Positions 37,948-46,734 of a DNA stretch of 64,000 nucleotides are shown here, piece by piece (position 1 is the stretch's first letter; each line of letters opens with the position of its first letter). Under the pieces are notes generated by a model, which was not told where the DNA came from, ran no database searches, and was given only the letters and a program-made list of their open reading frames with translations. The stretch is taken from contig NZ_CP187926.1 in NCBI RefSeq assembly GCF_049933045.1, positions 1,488,001-1,552,000 on the forward strand. The letters are read 5' to 3'. The position numbers and the translations under genes are program-made. Source of the stretch: Pseudocolwellia sp049933045. GTDB lineage: Bacteria; Pseudomonadota; Gammaproteobacteria; Enterobacterales; Alteromonadaceae.

Positions 37948-38406
37948 ATGAAATATTTAATAGCCGTATGTAGTGTTTCTCTAATAAGTTTAGGGCTAAT
38001 AAGCTGTGACTTAGGACCAGAATCCCCTAGAGGTTTTAGTTTCCCTAAAGGTGATAGTAATCAAGGTAAGTTGGTTATAGTTAAATACCATTGTTTATCG
38101 TGCCATCAAATTAAAGAATTAGATAAAGGAAATGTAATAGATAACCCCGAGTTAAATATTCCATTAGGCGGACAATCAACAAAAGTTAAAACTTATGCAG
38201 AGTTAGTTACCAGTGTAATTAACCCTTCACATAAAATTGTGAAATCATATCCAGAAGATAGTTATAGCACTGATGGTAAGTCTAAAATGAAAAACTTTAA
38301 TGAAGAAATGACCATTAATGAGTTAATAGATCTCGTAACATATTTAGAAACTCGCTACGAACTTATCCCTTATAGTCATACAAATTATCAGCTTTATAAT
38401 TATTAA
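37948..38406 (+). CDS. lipoprotein cytochrome c-type protein, single heme
   Basis: Started at ATG 37948 (after TAGGTGAC), the protein is 152 residues. The lipobox LISC places the lipidated Cys near residue 18, so the mature protein is membrane-anchored on the periplasmic side. One CxxCH heme motif (KYHCLSCHQIK) is followed by IPLGGQSTKVKTYAELVTSV and a distal MKNFNEEMT region that may give the axial Met. This resembles class I monoheme cytochromes that feed electron-transfer chains. The upstream 20 codons lack a ribosome site and are not included. It is followed 29 bp later by the SpoIIAA-like gene. Confidence 0.82.
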   Translation: MKYLIAVCSVSLISLGLISCDLGPESPRGFSFPKGDSNQGKLVIVKYHCLSCHQIKELDKGNVIDNPELNIPLGGQSTKVKTYAELVTSVINPSHKIVKSYPEDSYSTDGKSKMKNFNEEMTINELIDLVTYLETRYELIPYSHTNYQLYNY

Positions 38407-38435
38407 TCTTGATAAATTGAGTAAGGAAGATAGAG

Positions 38436-38816
38436 ATGAAAATCACTAAACATGGTTTATCAATAGGTATAGAAAGAATAAATAATAAATTTTTTCTCTC
38501 TTTAAAAGCTGTAGGTAAATTAACCCATGAAGATTATGAAATCATTACACCCTTAATTGATGGTGCATTGTCACAAGTAAAGGAGCCAAAAGTAGATGTA
38601 CTCATAGATGGTACTGAACTAGAAGGCTGGGAACTTAGAGCGGCATGGGACGATTTAAAACTTGGTTTAAAACATAATAATGAATTTAATAAAGTTGCAA
38701 TTTATGGCAATAAAAACTGGCAAGCAAAAACAGCTAAAATAGGTTCATGGTTTATATCAGGAGAAATTAAATATTTCGAACATTTAACTGATGCAGTAGA
38801 TTGGCTGAAACAGTAA
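38436..38816 (+). CDS. SpoIIAA-like / STAS-superfamily protein
   Basis: The 126-residue protein matches the SpoIIAA-like family common in marine proteobacteria (LTHEDYEIITPLIDGAL, VDVLIDGTELEGWELRAAWDDLKLG, KVAIYGNKNWQAK, and the closing AVDWLKQ). Such proteins adopt a STAS-like fold with an internal hydrophobic pocket; their role is not established. It begins after AAGGAAGATAG, a good ribosome site, and may be co-transcribed with the cytochrome gene. No phosphorylatable Ser is conspicuous. Confidence 0.85.
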   Translation: MKITKHGLSIGIERINNKFFLSLKAVGKLTHEDYEIITPLIDGALSQVKEPKVDVLIDGTELEGWELRAAWDDLKLGLKHNNEFNKVAIYGNKNWQAKTAKIGSWFISGEIKYFEHLTDAVDWLKQ

Positions 38817-39155
38817 CTTTTCTAAATGTGCTCGCTTAGGTTTAATCTAATAAAGCCAAGCCAGTACATTTAGATTTGTAGCTTTGAATAAATAAACTAT
38901 ATAACCACATATCAATTTCTTCATTATATAATCCACAAGACCCGCTATAAACATACCAGAACAACATTAGCTAATACTAATATATTAACTAACAGAAATT
39001 ACACCGTCTATCATCAGATATAAAAAACAAGCACTTATAAAGCACGCAAAAAATATCTGCATATCGATATAAACACAATAAATCCTATTTTTATTGATGT
39101 TAGATAAATAATAATTCTTAAACATATAAAATATCTTGGAGCTTCTTTAAATTTA

Positions 39156-39183
39156 AAGTATATTAGATTTAACTAATATACTT
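39156..39183 (+). promoter_or_regulatory. 11-bp perfect inverted repeat, operator candidate of the ArsR gene
   Basis: AAGTATATTAG (39156-39166) and CTAATATACTT (39173-39183) are perfectly complementary around a 6-bp centre and lie 11 bp before the ArsR start codon. The position and symmetry fit autorepression by the encoded dimer. The 340 bp between the SpoIIAA-like stop and this site contain no other feature I recognise. Confidence 0.7.
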
Positions 39184-39194
39184 GATCTTTACAT

Positions 39195-39503
39195 ATGCTA
39201 AATGACAATCAAAAATCTAATATGGCTGAGAGTGCCGAGAAGGCAGAAAAACTGTTAAAACTCTTGGCTAATAAGTACAGATTACAAATTTTATGTTCAC
39301 TGGCTAGTGGCGAAAAAAGTGCAGGTGAATTAGAAGAAGAGAGTGAGTTATCGCAATCAGCAATATCTCAACACTTAGCTAAATTACGTGAGTCAGATGT
39401 AGTTGCCGCTGAAAAACGCGGACAAATGGTGTACTACAAATTAGCGAGTATTGAGGTAAATGCTATTTTATCTACACTCTATTTAATTTACTGCAATAAA
39501 TAA
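39195..39503 (+). CDS. ArsR-family regulator, SqrR/BigR/YgaV-like
   Basis: This 102-residue winged-helix repressor has the recognition helix in QSAISQHLAKLRES. Cys34 (LQILCSLASGE) and Cys100 (LYLIYCNK) occupy the places of the two redox-active cysteines of SqrR/BigR, which form a polysulfide bridge on reactive sulfur species and release DNA. The rhodanese gene 36 bp downstream matches the E. coli ygaV-ygaP pairing. A sulfide- or persulfide-responsive repressor is therefore the best inference. The start lacks a clear ribosome site; a second Met lies at residue 10. Confidence 0.88.
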   Translation: MLNDNQKSNMAESAEKAEKLLKLLANKYRLQILCSLASGEKSAGELEEESELSQSAISQHLAKLRESDVVAAEKRGQMVYYKLASIEVNAILSTLYLIYCNK

Positions 39504-39539
39504 GATTTATCTAATATAAAACCAAAATGGGAAGGCAAA

Positions 39540-40061
39540 ATGAAATTCAAAAACGCTACAGCGAAAGAAGTACAACAATGGCTAAACGATGGCGAAGCCA
39601 CAATTATTGATGTTCGCGAACCAGCAGAATTTGCTAATAAGCATATTCAAGGTGCTACTTTATTGCCATTAGGTAAAATTACAGCTGACGATTTACCTGA
39701 TACAAAAAATAAAATTGTTATTTATTGTCAAAAAGGTGCAAGAGGTAATTCAGCCTGTATAAAAATTACAGAACAAAATAACGATGTAGTTATATACAAT
39801 TTAACTGGTGGTATTGAAGCATGGGAAGCAGAAGGAAACCCAGTTAAACAAGGTAAGAGTAAAGTACTTCCTTTAGACAGACAGGTTCAAATTACAATTG
39901 GATCATTAGCATTATTAGGGAGTTCAACAGGGTACTTGTATGATCCAGTATTCATGTTCATACCAGCATTTTTAGGTGCAGGGCTTTTATTCGCAGGCTT
40001 ATCTGGTACTTGTGGTTTGGCTATAATCATGGCAAAAATGCCATGGAATCAAAAAGTTTAG
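39540..40061 (+). CDS. rhodanese-like protein with C-terminal membrane domain (YgaP-like)
   Basis: The 173-residue protein has an N-terminal rhodanese domain with DVREPAEFANKHIQGA and the active-site loop IVIYCQKGARG, whose Cys can carry a persulfide. Two membrane helices of the DUF2892 type (ITIGSLALLGSSTGYLYD and FMFIPAFLGAGLLFAGLSG) follow. This equals E. coli YgaP, a membrane-bound sulfurtransferase, in architecture and length (174). It begins after GGGAAGG and is very likely co-transcribed with the ArsR gene, which probably controls it. Confidence 0.92.
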   Translation: MKFKNATAKEVQQWLNDGEATIIDVREPAEFANKHIQGATLLPLGKITADDLPDTKNKIVIYCQKGARGNSACIKITEQNNDVVIYNLTGGIEAWEAEGNPVKQGKSKVLPLDRQVQITIGSLALLGSSTGYLYDPVFMFIPAFLGAGLLFAGLSGTCGLAIIMAKMPWNQKV

Positions 40062-40259
40062 AGTATTCTAAAAATAACCTAATTTGTTTCTTATTATTAG
40101 CCTCTGTAATGCTATTTAAGTATGTGGTTTGTGTAAAATAAAGATATATTACATAAGCATTATAAATCTTCTTTACTCATGAAATTTAAAGTAGGGAAAC
40201 TAGGTTTTATAGTTAATGATATCAATTTTTTCAGTAATTGAGGAATAGCGTGATAAATA

Positions 40260-41381
40260 TGACTAATACTAATAATGAAGGTAATAACGCACCAATTGTA
40301 ATTATTGGTGGTGGTGCAGGTGGGTTAGAACTCGCTACAAAGTTAGGCCGATATTATAAAAAAAAGACCGCAGCGTGTGGTTCTAGTTGACCAAAACCGC
40401 ACACATATTTGGAAACCCTTGTTGCATGAAGTTGCCGCTGGTGCATTAGATGCAGAAATTGATGGTGTCGATTATTTAGCTATTGCTCACAAAAATGGAT
40501 TTACCTTTCAATTAGGCACAATGATAGATCTAGACAGAGAAAGTAAAACTGTTTATTTAGCTCCATTAATCGACGACGCACAACAGCTTGTTTTAGACAA
40601 ACGTCAGCTTAATTACAGTAAATTAATCTTCGCTCTTGGTTCTATTACAAATGACTTTGGTACTGAAGGCGCTGCACAAAACTGTATTTTCTTAGACTCT
40701 CAAAAAAGCGCACAAAACTTTCACACACTTTTACTCAACGAATTTTTAAAGTTACAAGACGATACAACAAAAGATACTTTAGCAATTTCTATTGTTGGAG
40801 CAGGGGCTACAGGTGTCGAACTCTCAGCCGAGCTTTATAAAACCACCGAATTATTAAAAACATATGGTTATACTCATCTGCATAACAATCGACTGAAAGT
40901 AAGAATAATAGAGTCAGGGCCACGATTATTACCTGCTTTGCCTGAACGAATAGCAAATAGCACTAAGGTAGAACTCGAGAAGCTTGGGGTTGAAATTATA
41001 CTTAATACCTTTGTAACCAAAGTTGAAGCCACAGGTTTACATACAAAAAATGGAGATTTTATTAATAGTAATATATCTGTTTGGGCTGCAGGTATTAAAG
41101 CACCAGAATTTCTACAAGATCTTGATGGACTGGAAACTAACAAAATCAATCAGTTAGTAGTGAACCAGAATTTAATAACAACTCTAGATAATAGTATTTA
41201 TGCAATTGGTGATTGTGCGCATTGTATAATGCCTGATGGTTCAAAGGTTCCTCCAAGAGCACAATCTGCACATCAAATGGCATCTAATGTTTTCACAAAT
41301 ATTAAAAATGCAGAACAAGGTAAAGAACTCAAACCTTATTTGTACGTAGATTATGGCTCTTTAGTTTCTCTTTCTACTTAA
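40260..41381 (+). pseudogene. ndh: type II NADH dehydrogenase, frameshifted and truncated
   Basis: The N-terminus (MTNTNNEGN...IVIIGGGAGGLELATKLG) is in one frame and the rest in another. The switch is at a run of eight A residues (40358-40365); seven would join YYKK to RPQRVVLVDQNRTH as in intact proteins. The remainder has the NDH-2 blocks HIWKPLLHEVAAGALD, the second Rossmann motif ISIVGAGATGVELSAEL and YAIGDCAH. It ends at DYGSLVSLST*, where complete enzymes continue for ~60 residues including the membrane-binding helix. Two independent lesions make this a pseudogene even if the poly-A count is a read error. Confidence 0.85.
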
Positions 41382-41916
41382 TTATGCTTGTTAATAAACT
41401 TAACAAACGACTTAGACCCAATCTGAAGTTACATTAATGATTACAGAGTCAGAAACACCAAAAGATAATAATTAAAAACATATATTTTTATTCAAACGGT
41501 TATAAATTATTATCCTAAATAAGTTCATCTAGATAAATGGTACTAATAATTCAATACAAGCTAATCCTGGTAAACATGTTTTAGTACCAATATTAACAAA
41601 CGGATGTCATTCGAAGTTAAGCAGTAGATCGTAAGATCACGTTTTGTAGGGGATATAGAGAAAGTTCGCAAAGATCTTCTTTTGTTCTTTCCAAGCTAAC
41701 AAGTAGATCATTATACCTGTTAAAGATTAAGCGTGAGATCTTATCTTTTGATGTTCTACAGGTCTTTATTTACAAGTACTTAAAGCAATATAGTATATTT
41801 TTAATAATATATGCAACTGCTAATATTTTCAACTGTTTATCTTAAATAGTATTAGCTTGATTTATTCAAAAAAAAGGGCAAAATCATAACATGCTGTAAA
41901 TTATTCAAGGTCCGTT
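41382..41916. other. intergenic region with GATC-rich segment
   Basis: About 535 bp without a gene. Five GATC tetramers occur within 114 bp (41627-41740), well above what AT-rich sequence would give by chance. I see no DnaA boxes of the TTATCCACA type. Confidence 0.4.
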
Positions 41917-42474
41917 ATGATCTCACTAGCAATACTAAAAGAGTCATGGAGTGAAGCATCAAAACAATTTTCTTCACAATCAATGGCGAATGACTATTTG
42001 ACAATTTTTCGCGAAAATAATAATAAACAAATTTCAGAGTTAAACGGTCAAATTAATAATATTGATGATGTAGCGCTTAGTTATTTATTGTTTCCTAAGT
42101 TTAACATCCCCATATTAGTAACGGCACTTTTAGTAAGAAATGGTATTAGTGGTGAATTCATTAAAACTTTATCAAATATAATTCCTAAAGATATGTTGGT
42201 AACCGTTTTAAGTATATCTAAGAAGAATTTAAGTTATCAATACAGAAGAAAATCACTAAATAAATCACAAACAGAATCAGTAATTGGCTTTATACAAATT
42301 TGGTCAGAGTTAATGATTTTATTTAAAAATAGAAGTGAATTGGTGAATCAGTGGTTAATTAAGGAAAAGCTCCCGTTATGTGGAAACGCACCTATTGCAT
42401 TAATAAGCACAGGACCAGGCAGAGAGGCTATATCTGATATGCTATATAGGATAAAAACAGGAGATCTATCCTAA
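41917..42474 (+). CDS. MbcA/ParS/Xre-type antitoxin-like protein without its toxin
   Basis: This 185-residue protein ends with the DUF2384 toxin-binding domain: FIQIWSELMILFKNRSELVNQWL, then LPLCGNAPIALISTGPGREAISDML. The N-terminal part (1-120) is helical and probably carries the DNA-binding region. In complete systems this antitoxin is followed by a RES-domain NAD+-degrading toxin. Here the next gene is on the opposite strand and is unrelated, so the antitoxin is an orphan. It marks the left edge of the accessory region. Confidence 0.75.
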   Translation: MISLAILKESWSEASKQFSSQSMANDYLTIFRENNNKQISELNGQINNIDDVALSYLLFPKFNIPILVTALLVRNGISGEFIKTLSNIIPKDMLVTVLSISKKNLSYQYRRKSLNKSQTESVIGFIQIWSELMILFKNRSELVNQWLIKEKLPLCGNAPIALISTGPGREAISDMLYRIKTGDLS

Positions 42475-42515
42475 CTTCTCTCTAATGCAAATATTTGGAA
42501 GCTCTGTATTAATTT

Positions 42516-43454
42516 CTAAATTTTGTAACCTTTCATTAAGTCTTTATCAAAAGTAAATCGATGTTCTCTAGGATTATTTAAGCATTTACCTATGATTCTT
42601 CTATTGAATAATGAGTGATTCTCAAGATGTACTGAATTTTTTAAACTGTATTGATTAAGGCATACTGGACAAGTGCCATCAACAATCACTGACATTATTT
42701 CTCTATCAATATCTAAATACTCCTCTTTATTGTTTACATTAGTCACTTTTGAAATGCATACGGCACCAACAGGCTGGAATATGTGCTCTAACAAGGTTAA
42801 TTTGTTAATTGATAAGTGCATTATGTTCCATGCAGGTTTAAAGGAAATATAGTAACAAACTACAAGTAAGCTCCAAGCCCACAGTGGTAGCTCTGCTAAA
42901 AGAAAGCCAAGTGCAATGGGTGCTGCGATGAAGTAAATTAACACTGAAAATAGAAAAACCTGGCGGTGTTTCTTTTTTGTAAAGAACTTACCAGTAATTT
43001 TGAGATACCACGGTGTGCGCTTAAGTAACTTTGTCCTATAAGTAATATCGCCATTTAACGTATTTAGAGGCATTTCTGTTCTTTTTGCTGTGGCAGACTC
43101 AACAGCATTTTCTTCTTCGAAAGCCATTGAGTAATAAGTTGCGTTTCCTGAGCCACCACCAACGTGCTTCTTAATTACCGGTCTTTTTTTAAAGTCTAAA
43201 TCCGCATTACGACTAGCAATTTCAACCTTAAATTTATTTAGAAGCTCAATAAGTTTATCTAGATAATTACCATACGTTTTATCGGATTTTTCTTTGCCAC
43301 GGAACAAGTCCTTTAGCGATGGTTTTTCTAATCTCTCTTTAGTAGCTAGGACGTCAATACAGGACTGATAAAACTCCTCTACATCTTGGTTGTTTATCTC
43401 ATCGGCCAAAAATTCAATTGCATTACTGAAATAAGAAATCTTTTTGTTTTCCAT
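42516..43454 (-). CDS. predicted membrane protein with C-terminal zinc-binding Cys motif
   Basis: The 312-residue protein is not a family I recognise. Residues 1-95 are charged and helical, then a Gly-rich linker (HVGGGSGNATYY) and, at about 165-210, two membrane helices separated by a short turn (FLFSVLIYFIAAPIALGFLL, WAWSLLVVCYYISF). The cytoplasmic C-terminus contains CPVCLNQYSL and later GKCLNNPREHRF, a possible zinc site. It is divergent from the CoiA-like gene; the 118 bp between them contain TTCCGG and TTCCGGAA (43472-43488), a possible shared operator. The two may form a functional pair of unknown role. Confidence 0.6.
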   Translation of the reverse strand: MENKKISYFSNAIEFLADEINNQDVEEFYQSCIDVLATKERLEKPSLKDLFRGKEKSDKTYGNYLDKLIELLNKFKVEIASRNADLDFKKRPVIKKHVGGGSGNATYYSMAFEEENAVESATAKRTEMPLNTLNGDITYRTKLLKRTPWYLKITGKFFTKKKHRQVFLFSVLIYFIAAPIALGFLLAELPLWAWSLLVVCYYISFKPAWNIMHLSINKLTLLEHIFQPVGAVCISKVTNVNNKEEYLDIDREIMSVIVDGTCPVCLNQYSLKNSVHLENHSLFNRRIIGKCLNNPREHRFTFDKDLMKGYKI

Positions 43455-43572
43455 GACTTACTACTTTCCTTTTCCGGTAATTCCGGAATTTCACGATTAA
43501 TTATATGTTTTATTTGATTATCCACATCGAGCGGTATGTCCGCCACTAAAAATTTAATTATTGGAGCATCTT

Positions 43573-44604
43573 ATGAGTATAGAAACAAACGAAATCAACA
43601 ATGCTGAATTATCTTATGGATTAAAGGAAGGTAAATTAGTTTCAATAAATGATGTTGAACAAGGGCTAAATTGTGAATGTCATTGTCCTTATTGCGAGAA
43701 AAAACTTGTCGCCAAAAAAGGAGACATTCGAAAGCATCATTTTGCACACTATGATGGTGATGACTGCCATTTAGGCCAAGAGACTGCAATTCACTTATTA
43801 GCTAAAGACCTTATCGCTAAAAATAAAAAACTTATGTTACCGGCAAGTTATGTGAAAGTTGAATCAAAGGACATTGGCGGTTACTCTCATGAGTCATCAT
43901 ATTTTGAACAAGGCAAGATAACTCAATTAGAAAACATTGAAATTGAAGCTCCATTAGAAGGATATCAACCAGACTTAATAGCCGTTACTGAAGATGGGGA
44001 GTCTATTGATATCGAGGTACTAGTTACTCACGCTGTTGAACAGGAAAAAGCGCAAAAGCAGTTTCGTAGTAACAGACTAATGGTTGAAATAGATTTATCC
44101 GCGCTATCAAGAAGCAGTTCTATTGATGAGATAGAGCAAGCAGTCATTTATGAAGCACCACGGCACTATATAAATGATGGGAAGTTAATAATCAAAGAAA
44201 ACATGCAGGAAGAGCTAAACAAAAAAGTTACTACAATCAATGAAAGTCACGAGAGTTTAAATAAGCTAGCCGGATTAAGAGGTAGCGTTGAGAATAAGTA
44301 CTTATTGATGGGATATAAATTTGGAGGTGGTTATTCTACAAAATATAACTCTCATTTTACTGTAGGGCATTTATATTATACAAAACCAGTACAAACACAT
44401 GACACTGGAAACTTCACTATTCAAGCAAGCGGCGGGGTTGAATTATCGCAAACAGATGCAGATGAAAGCCTCATTTCACAACTTAAAAATATAGAGCTTC
44501 CAGCTTTAGTTTCTCTTCGTTTTGAACCTAAAATAATCAGTGGCAGGAAAGTAAAAATGATAGTAACCGATTTATTAATTGCTGATAATGACGAACATAA
44601 GTAA
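43573..44604 (+). CDS. competence CoiA-like nuclease-family protein
   Basis: Started at ATG 43573 (7 nt after TTGGAG), the protein has 343 residues. The N-terminus has a CoiA-type zinc-binding region (CECHCPYCEKKLVAKKGDIRK, HHFAHYDGDDCHLG). It is followed by a PD-(D/E)xK-like core: YQPDLIAVTEDGESIDIEVLVTH, then QKQFRSNRLMVEIDLSALS. CoiA proteins are linked to recombination during natural transformation in Firmicutes; many relatives in Proteobacteria occur in genomic islands, where they may be nucleases of mobile elements. The C-terminal 130 residues show no known domain. Confidence 0.78.
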   Translation: MSIETNEINNAELSYGLKEGKLVSINDVEQGLNCECHCPYCEKKLVAKKGDIRKHHFAHYDGDDCHLGQETAIHLLAKDLIAKNKKLMLPASYVKVESKDIGGYSHESSYFEQGKITQLENIEIEAPLEGYQPDLIAVTEDGESIDIEVLVTHAVEQEKAQKQFRSNRLMVEIDLSALSRSSSIDEIEQAVIYEAPRHYINDGKLIIKENMQEELNKKVTTINESHESLNKLAGLRGSVENKYLLMGYKFGGGYSTKYNSHFTVGHLYYTKPVQTHDTGNFTIQASGGVELSQTDADESLISQLKNIELPALVSLRFEPKIISGRKVKMIVTDLLIADNDEHK

Positions 44605-44626
44605 AAACAAATAAGGAAGATGCTGA

Positions 44627-44971
44627 GTGAGTAGTAAAAACAATAACATTACGTTTTATAGTGAAAACTCAGCAATTTTATTCTCACAATACCAATCAAC
44701 TTCGTTTGAAAATGTTAATAACTCATGGATTCAGGCAATTGACTTCCAACAATGTAAAACTACACTCGATATTGGTGCAGGTATTGGTAGGGATGCGTTA
44801 GCGCTAAAACATAAAAAGTTATGCGTTACTGCAATTGAACCATCAGACAATTTAAGAGCACTAGGGCAAGTGTTTACTAGTGATGATGTAACCTGGATAA
44901 GCGATACCTTACCAAAATTAGAAAAAGTCAAAGACAAAACCTTCGATATCATTCTTATTAGTGCCACCTAA
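44627..44971 (+). pseudogene. SAM-dependent methyltransferase, N-terminal fragment
   Basis: A GTG start behind AAGGAAG opens a class I methyltransferase of 114 residues: motif I TLDIGAGIGRDALALK, the acidic end of strand 2 in VTAIEPSDNL, and KTFDIILISAT. It stops exactly where complete proteins continue with a xxHL motif, and the untranslated continuation reads LHLAKPANC in the same frame. The stop (TAA) is therefore probably a lesion in a longer gene whose 3' part is degraded. The start is 22 bp behind the CoiA-like gene. Confidence 0.75.
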
Positions 44972-45490
44972 TTGCATTTAGCTAAGCCAGCCAATTGCAT
45001 TCAGCTCTGCCATAATAATTCGATTTTAAAAGACCTGTCATCTTTGGATATATTGAACACCACTAGCACAGACTTTTGCCGCTAAGAACTGAACTAAATT
45101 AGTCCTCAAAATTAGGCAGACTTATGTCAACAAAGATACGAAAGCGGACGTTCCAAAAATTTAAAACGATGAGTTTATTGCAGATAATTTTTTGACAATA
45201 ACCAGTTAAGCTTGAATTGTTTTTTTGCGTAACGCGCTAGTCGAATTTGATCAGAAATATAGTTCACATAGGGAGATGATATTTATAAATCCTTTTATAA
45301 TTGTCACTGATTTTATATACAGCCAGCCATGTATCCTTCTTTCTACAAGTATGTGGTTAATATTTGTCGTAAAAAAGAATGTGATGTTTTGATTTTTAAT
45401 TATAAATAATTGATTAATATTCAAAATTAAATTATTGTGAGTGATTATTATTAAACAATAATGATGTTAACTTCGGTGTAGAAACACGGG
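44972..45490. other. non-coding stretch left of the integron array
   Basis: About 520 bp with no ORF and no integron integrase. A near-duplication TTGCATTTAGCT / TTGCATTCAGCT lies at its start. I see no attI-like site; this is where intI and attI would be expected if the array were a complete integron. Confidence 0.6.
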
Positions 45491-45515
45491 TGTTTGCCTC
45501 ATATTAAACTGTTAG
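45491..45515 (+). other. degenerate 3' half of an attC site
   Basis: TTTGCCTC-N10-GTTAG resembles the right half of the neighbouring attC sites (TTTGCCTCTTAATGGGGCGTTAG), but the left half and the GCG before TTAG are lost. It supplies the left border of the first cassette and suggests that the array was truncated here. Confidence 0.5.
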
Positions 45516-45815
45516 CAGTCTTATTCAGTTTGTATAAATCAAGGGTTGGTTTTTAGTGAAAAGGTTTCACGTTTCACTTAACCTCTCCCTACTTAAACTT
45601 AACTAATCGTTAATATCGTAGTGTTCTTTTCTTGGTGTTAATTTTTGAGTAAAGTGTATTAAATAGCGTTAGTTGTAATATTAAAAAGTTATAGCGGTAA
45701 ACCGCCAAAGCTTATCTTACACTGCTAACAAGGCAAAGCAGCAGGACTAAAAACAGCTGGCCGTTGCTCGTGCCTCGCCATTTTGGCCAACAATTTTTAG
45801 CCTCTGTTTGAGGCG
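45512..45815 (+). repeat. non-coding repeat cassette, copy 1
   Basis: This 304-bp cassette begins TTAGCAGTCTTATTCAG and has no ORF. It contains hairpin H1 GTGAAA-AGG-TTTCAC (45556-45570), a conserved AAAGTGTATT block, hairpin H2 GCGG-TAAA-CCGC near 45693-45704 and a full attC. It lies directly before the 99-residue ORF cassette. Confidence 0.9.
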
Positions 45816-45818
45816 TTA
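45726..45818 (+). other. attC site 1
   Basis: Starts TAACAAGG and ends AGGCGTTA. Inner arms are CTAAAAAC and TTTTTAG with AGCTGGCC/GGCCA inside. It belongs to repeat-cassette copy 1. Confidence 0.92.
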
Positions 45819-45832
45819 GGTGTTTATCGAGC

Positions 45833-46132
45833 ATGGAAGTTATCGAAAAGGTTGAGATACTCGCAAATGATCAATTGATTATTGTCTTAGCAAGTGGCGG
45901 AGAGCCTAGTTACCAATATATTTATCGTGAAGCTGCGGAAGTTAATTGGGACAATAATCTTAAAGCGTTTAAATCTCCAGCTCCGAGAGAGTGGAGTCAT
46001 TCCGATTGGTTTCACCACATCATCAAAGTCGCAAAGAATTGCAGTATTAATTTAAGTTTAGATAATGATACAACTTGGGTTAATATCCCAAACAATGTTA
46101 AAGAACAAATGCTTGTGGGTAAAAACACCTAA
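45833..46132 (+). CDS. cassette-encoded protein of unknown function
   Basis: This 99-residue product (MEVIEKVEILANDQLIIVL, YQYIYREAAEVNWDN, PREWSHSDWFHHII) resembles a hypothetical family that I associate with integron cassettes of marine bacteria; I know no function for it. It is soluble, has no signal peptide and is rich in Trp. The stop codon lies inside the attC that follows, a normal cassette layout. The start has no strong ribosome site, and the non-coding repeat cassette lies directly upstream, which may supply its promoter. Confidence 0.8.
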   Translation: MEVIEKVEILANDQLIIVLASGGEPSYQYIYREAAEVNWDNNLKAFKSPAPREWSHSDWFHHIIKVAKNCSINLSLDNDTTWVNIPNNVKEQMLVGKNT

Positions 46133-46219
46133 CAAGAAAATCAACAAGGACTAAAAACATCGGGCTGTTCGCTCCGCTCCATTTTAGCCCACTATTTTTA
46201 GCCTGTTATTTGGGCGTTA
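46130..46219 (+). other. attC site 2
   Basis: Starts TAACAAGAAAATC and ends TGGGCGTTA; inner stem CGGGCTG...TAGCCC. It overlaps the stop codon of the 99-residue ORF. Confidence 0.9.
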
Positions 46220-46247
46220 TACGGCAAGTAAGGTCAGGAGTTAAATT

Positions 46248-46634
46248 TTGAGTCAAGCAACAAATCACCTTTTGCATAGAGGCGGTAGAAATCAATACGG
46301 AATAACATCTGAAGATCTTCCTCGTCGTATGAGCTTTGAAGATAAGAAAGCTCTAGAAAGTGAATATGTGAGCAGACATAAAGAAAAATGGCTTGCTCTT
46401 TTTATAAACTTTAATAAAAAGCAGTCATGGGAATTACTATTTTCTAAACCTATGAAATACAGAACTCTATCTCTAAGCTCATTTTATTCTGAATTAAGAG
46501 AGTATGAATCAGTCGAAGAGTATTTATTGAACTTTCTATTAACAAGAAAAGAAGTCGCTTTAGAGTTAATGGGTTTTTCTGATGATGATGCGCATAAAGT
46601 AATAAAAGAATTTAATCAAAAGTATTACAGCTAA
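46248..46634 (+). CDS. cassette-encoded protein of unknown function, TTG start
   Basis: The 128-residue product starts at TTG, 7 nt after GTCAGGAG. It is hydrophilic and helical (MSFEDKKALESEYVSRHKEK, ELREYESVEEYLLNFLLTRK, LMGFSDDDAHKVIKEFNQKY). No domain, signal peptide or membrane segment is recognised. It is the only gene of its cassette. Confidence 0.7.
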   Translation: MSQATNHLLHRGGRNQYGITSEDLPRRMSFEDKKALESEYVSRHKEKWLALFINFNKKQSWELLFSKPMKYRTLSLSSFYSELREYESVEEYLLNFLLTRKEVALELMGFSDDDAHKVIKEFNQKYYS

Positions 46635-46642
46635 AAGCCGTA

Positions 46643-46734
46643 TAACAAGCTAATTAATAAGGACAAAAAACAGTTGGCTGTTTTCGTTCCTCAACATTTT
46701 AGCCAACAATTTTTTGCCCATTATTAGGGCGTTA
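46643..46734 (+). other. attC site 3
   Basis: Starts TAACAAGCTAATT and ends AGGGCGTTA; inner arms AAAAAACAGTTGGCTG and TAGCCAACAATTTTTT. Confidence 0.92.

Noticed and set aside
41600..41760. Chromosome origin oriC at the GATC cluster
   Set aside because: No DnaA boxes of standard form, no dnaA, mnmG or rpmH genes nearby.
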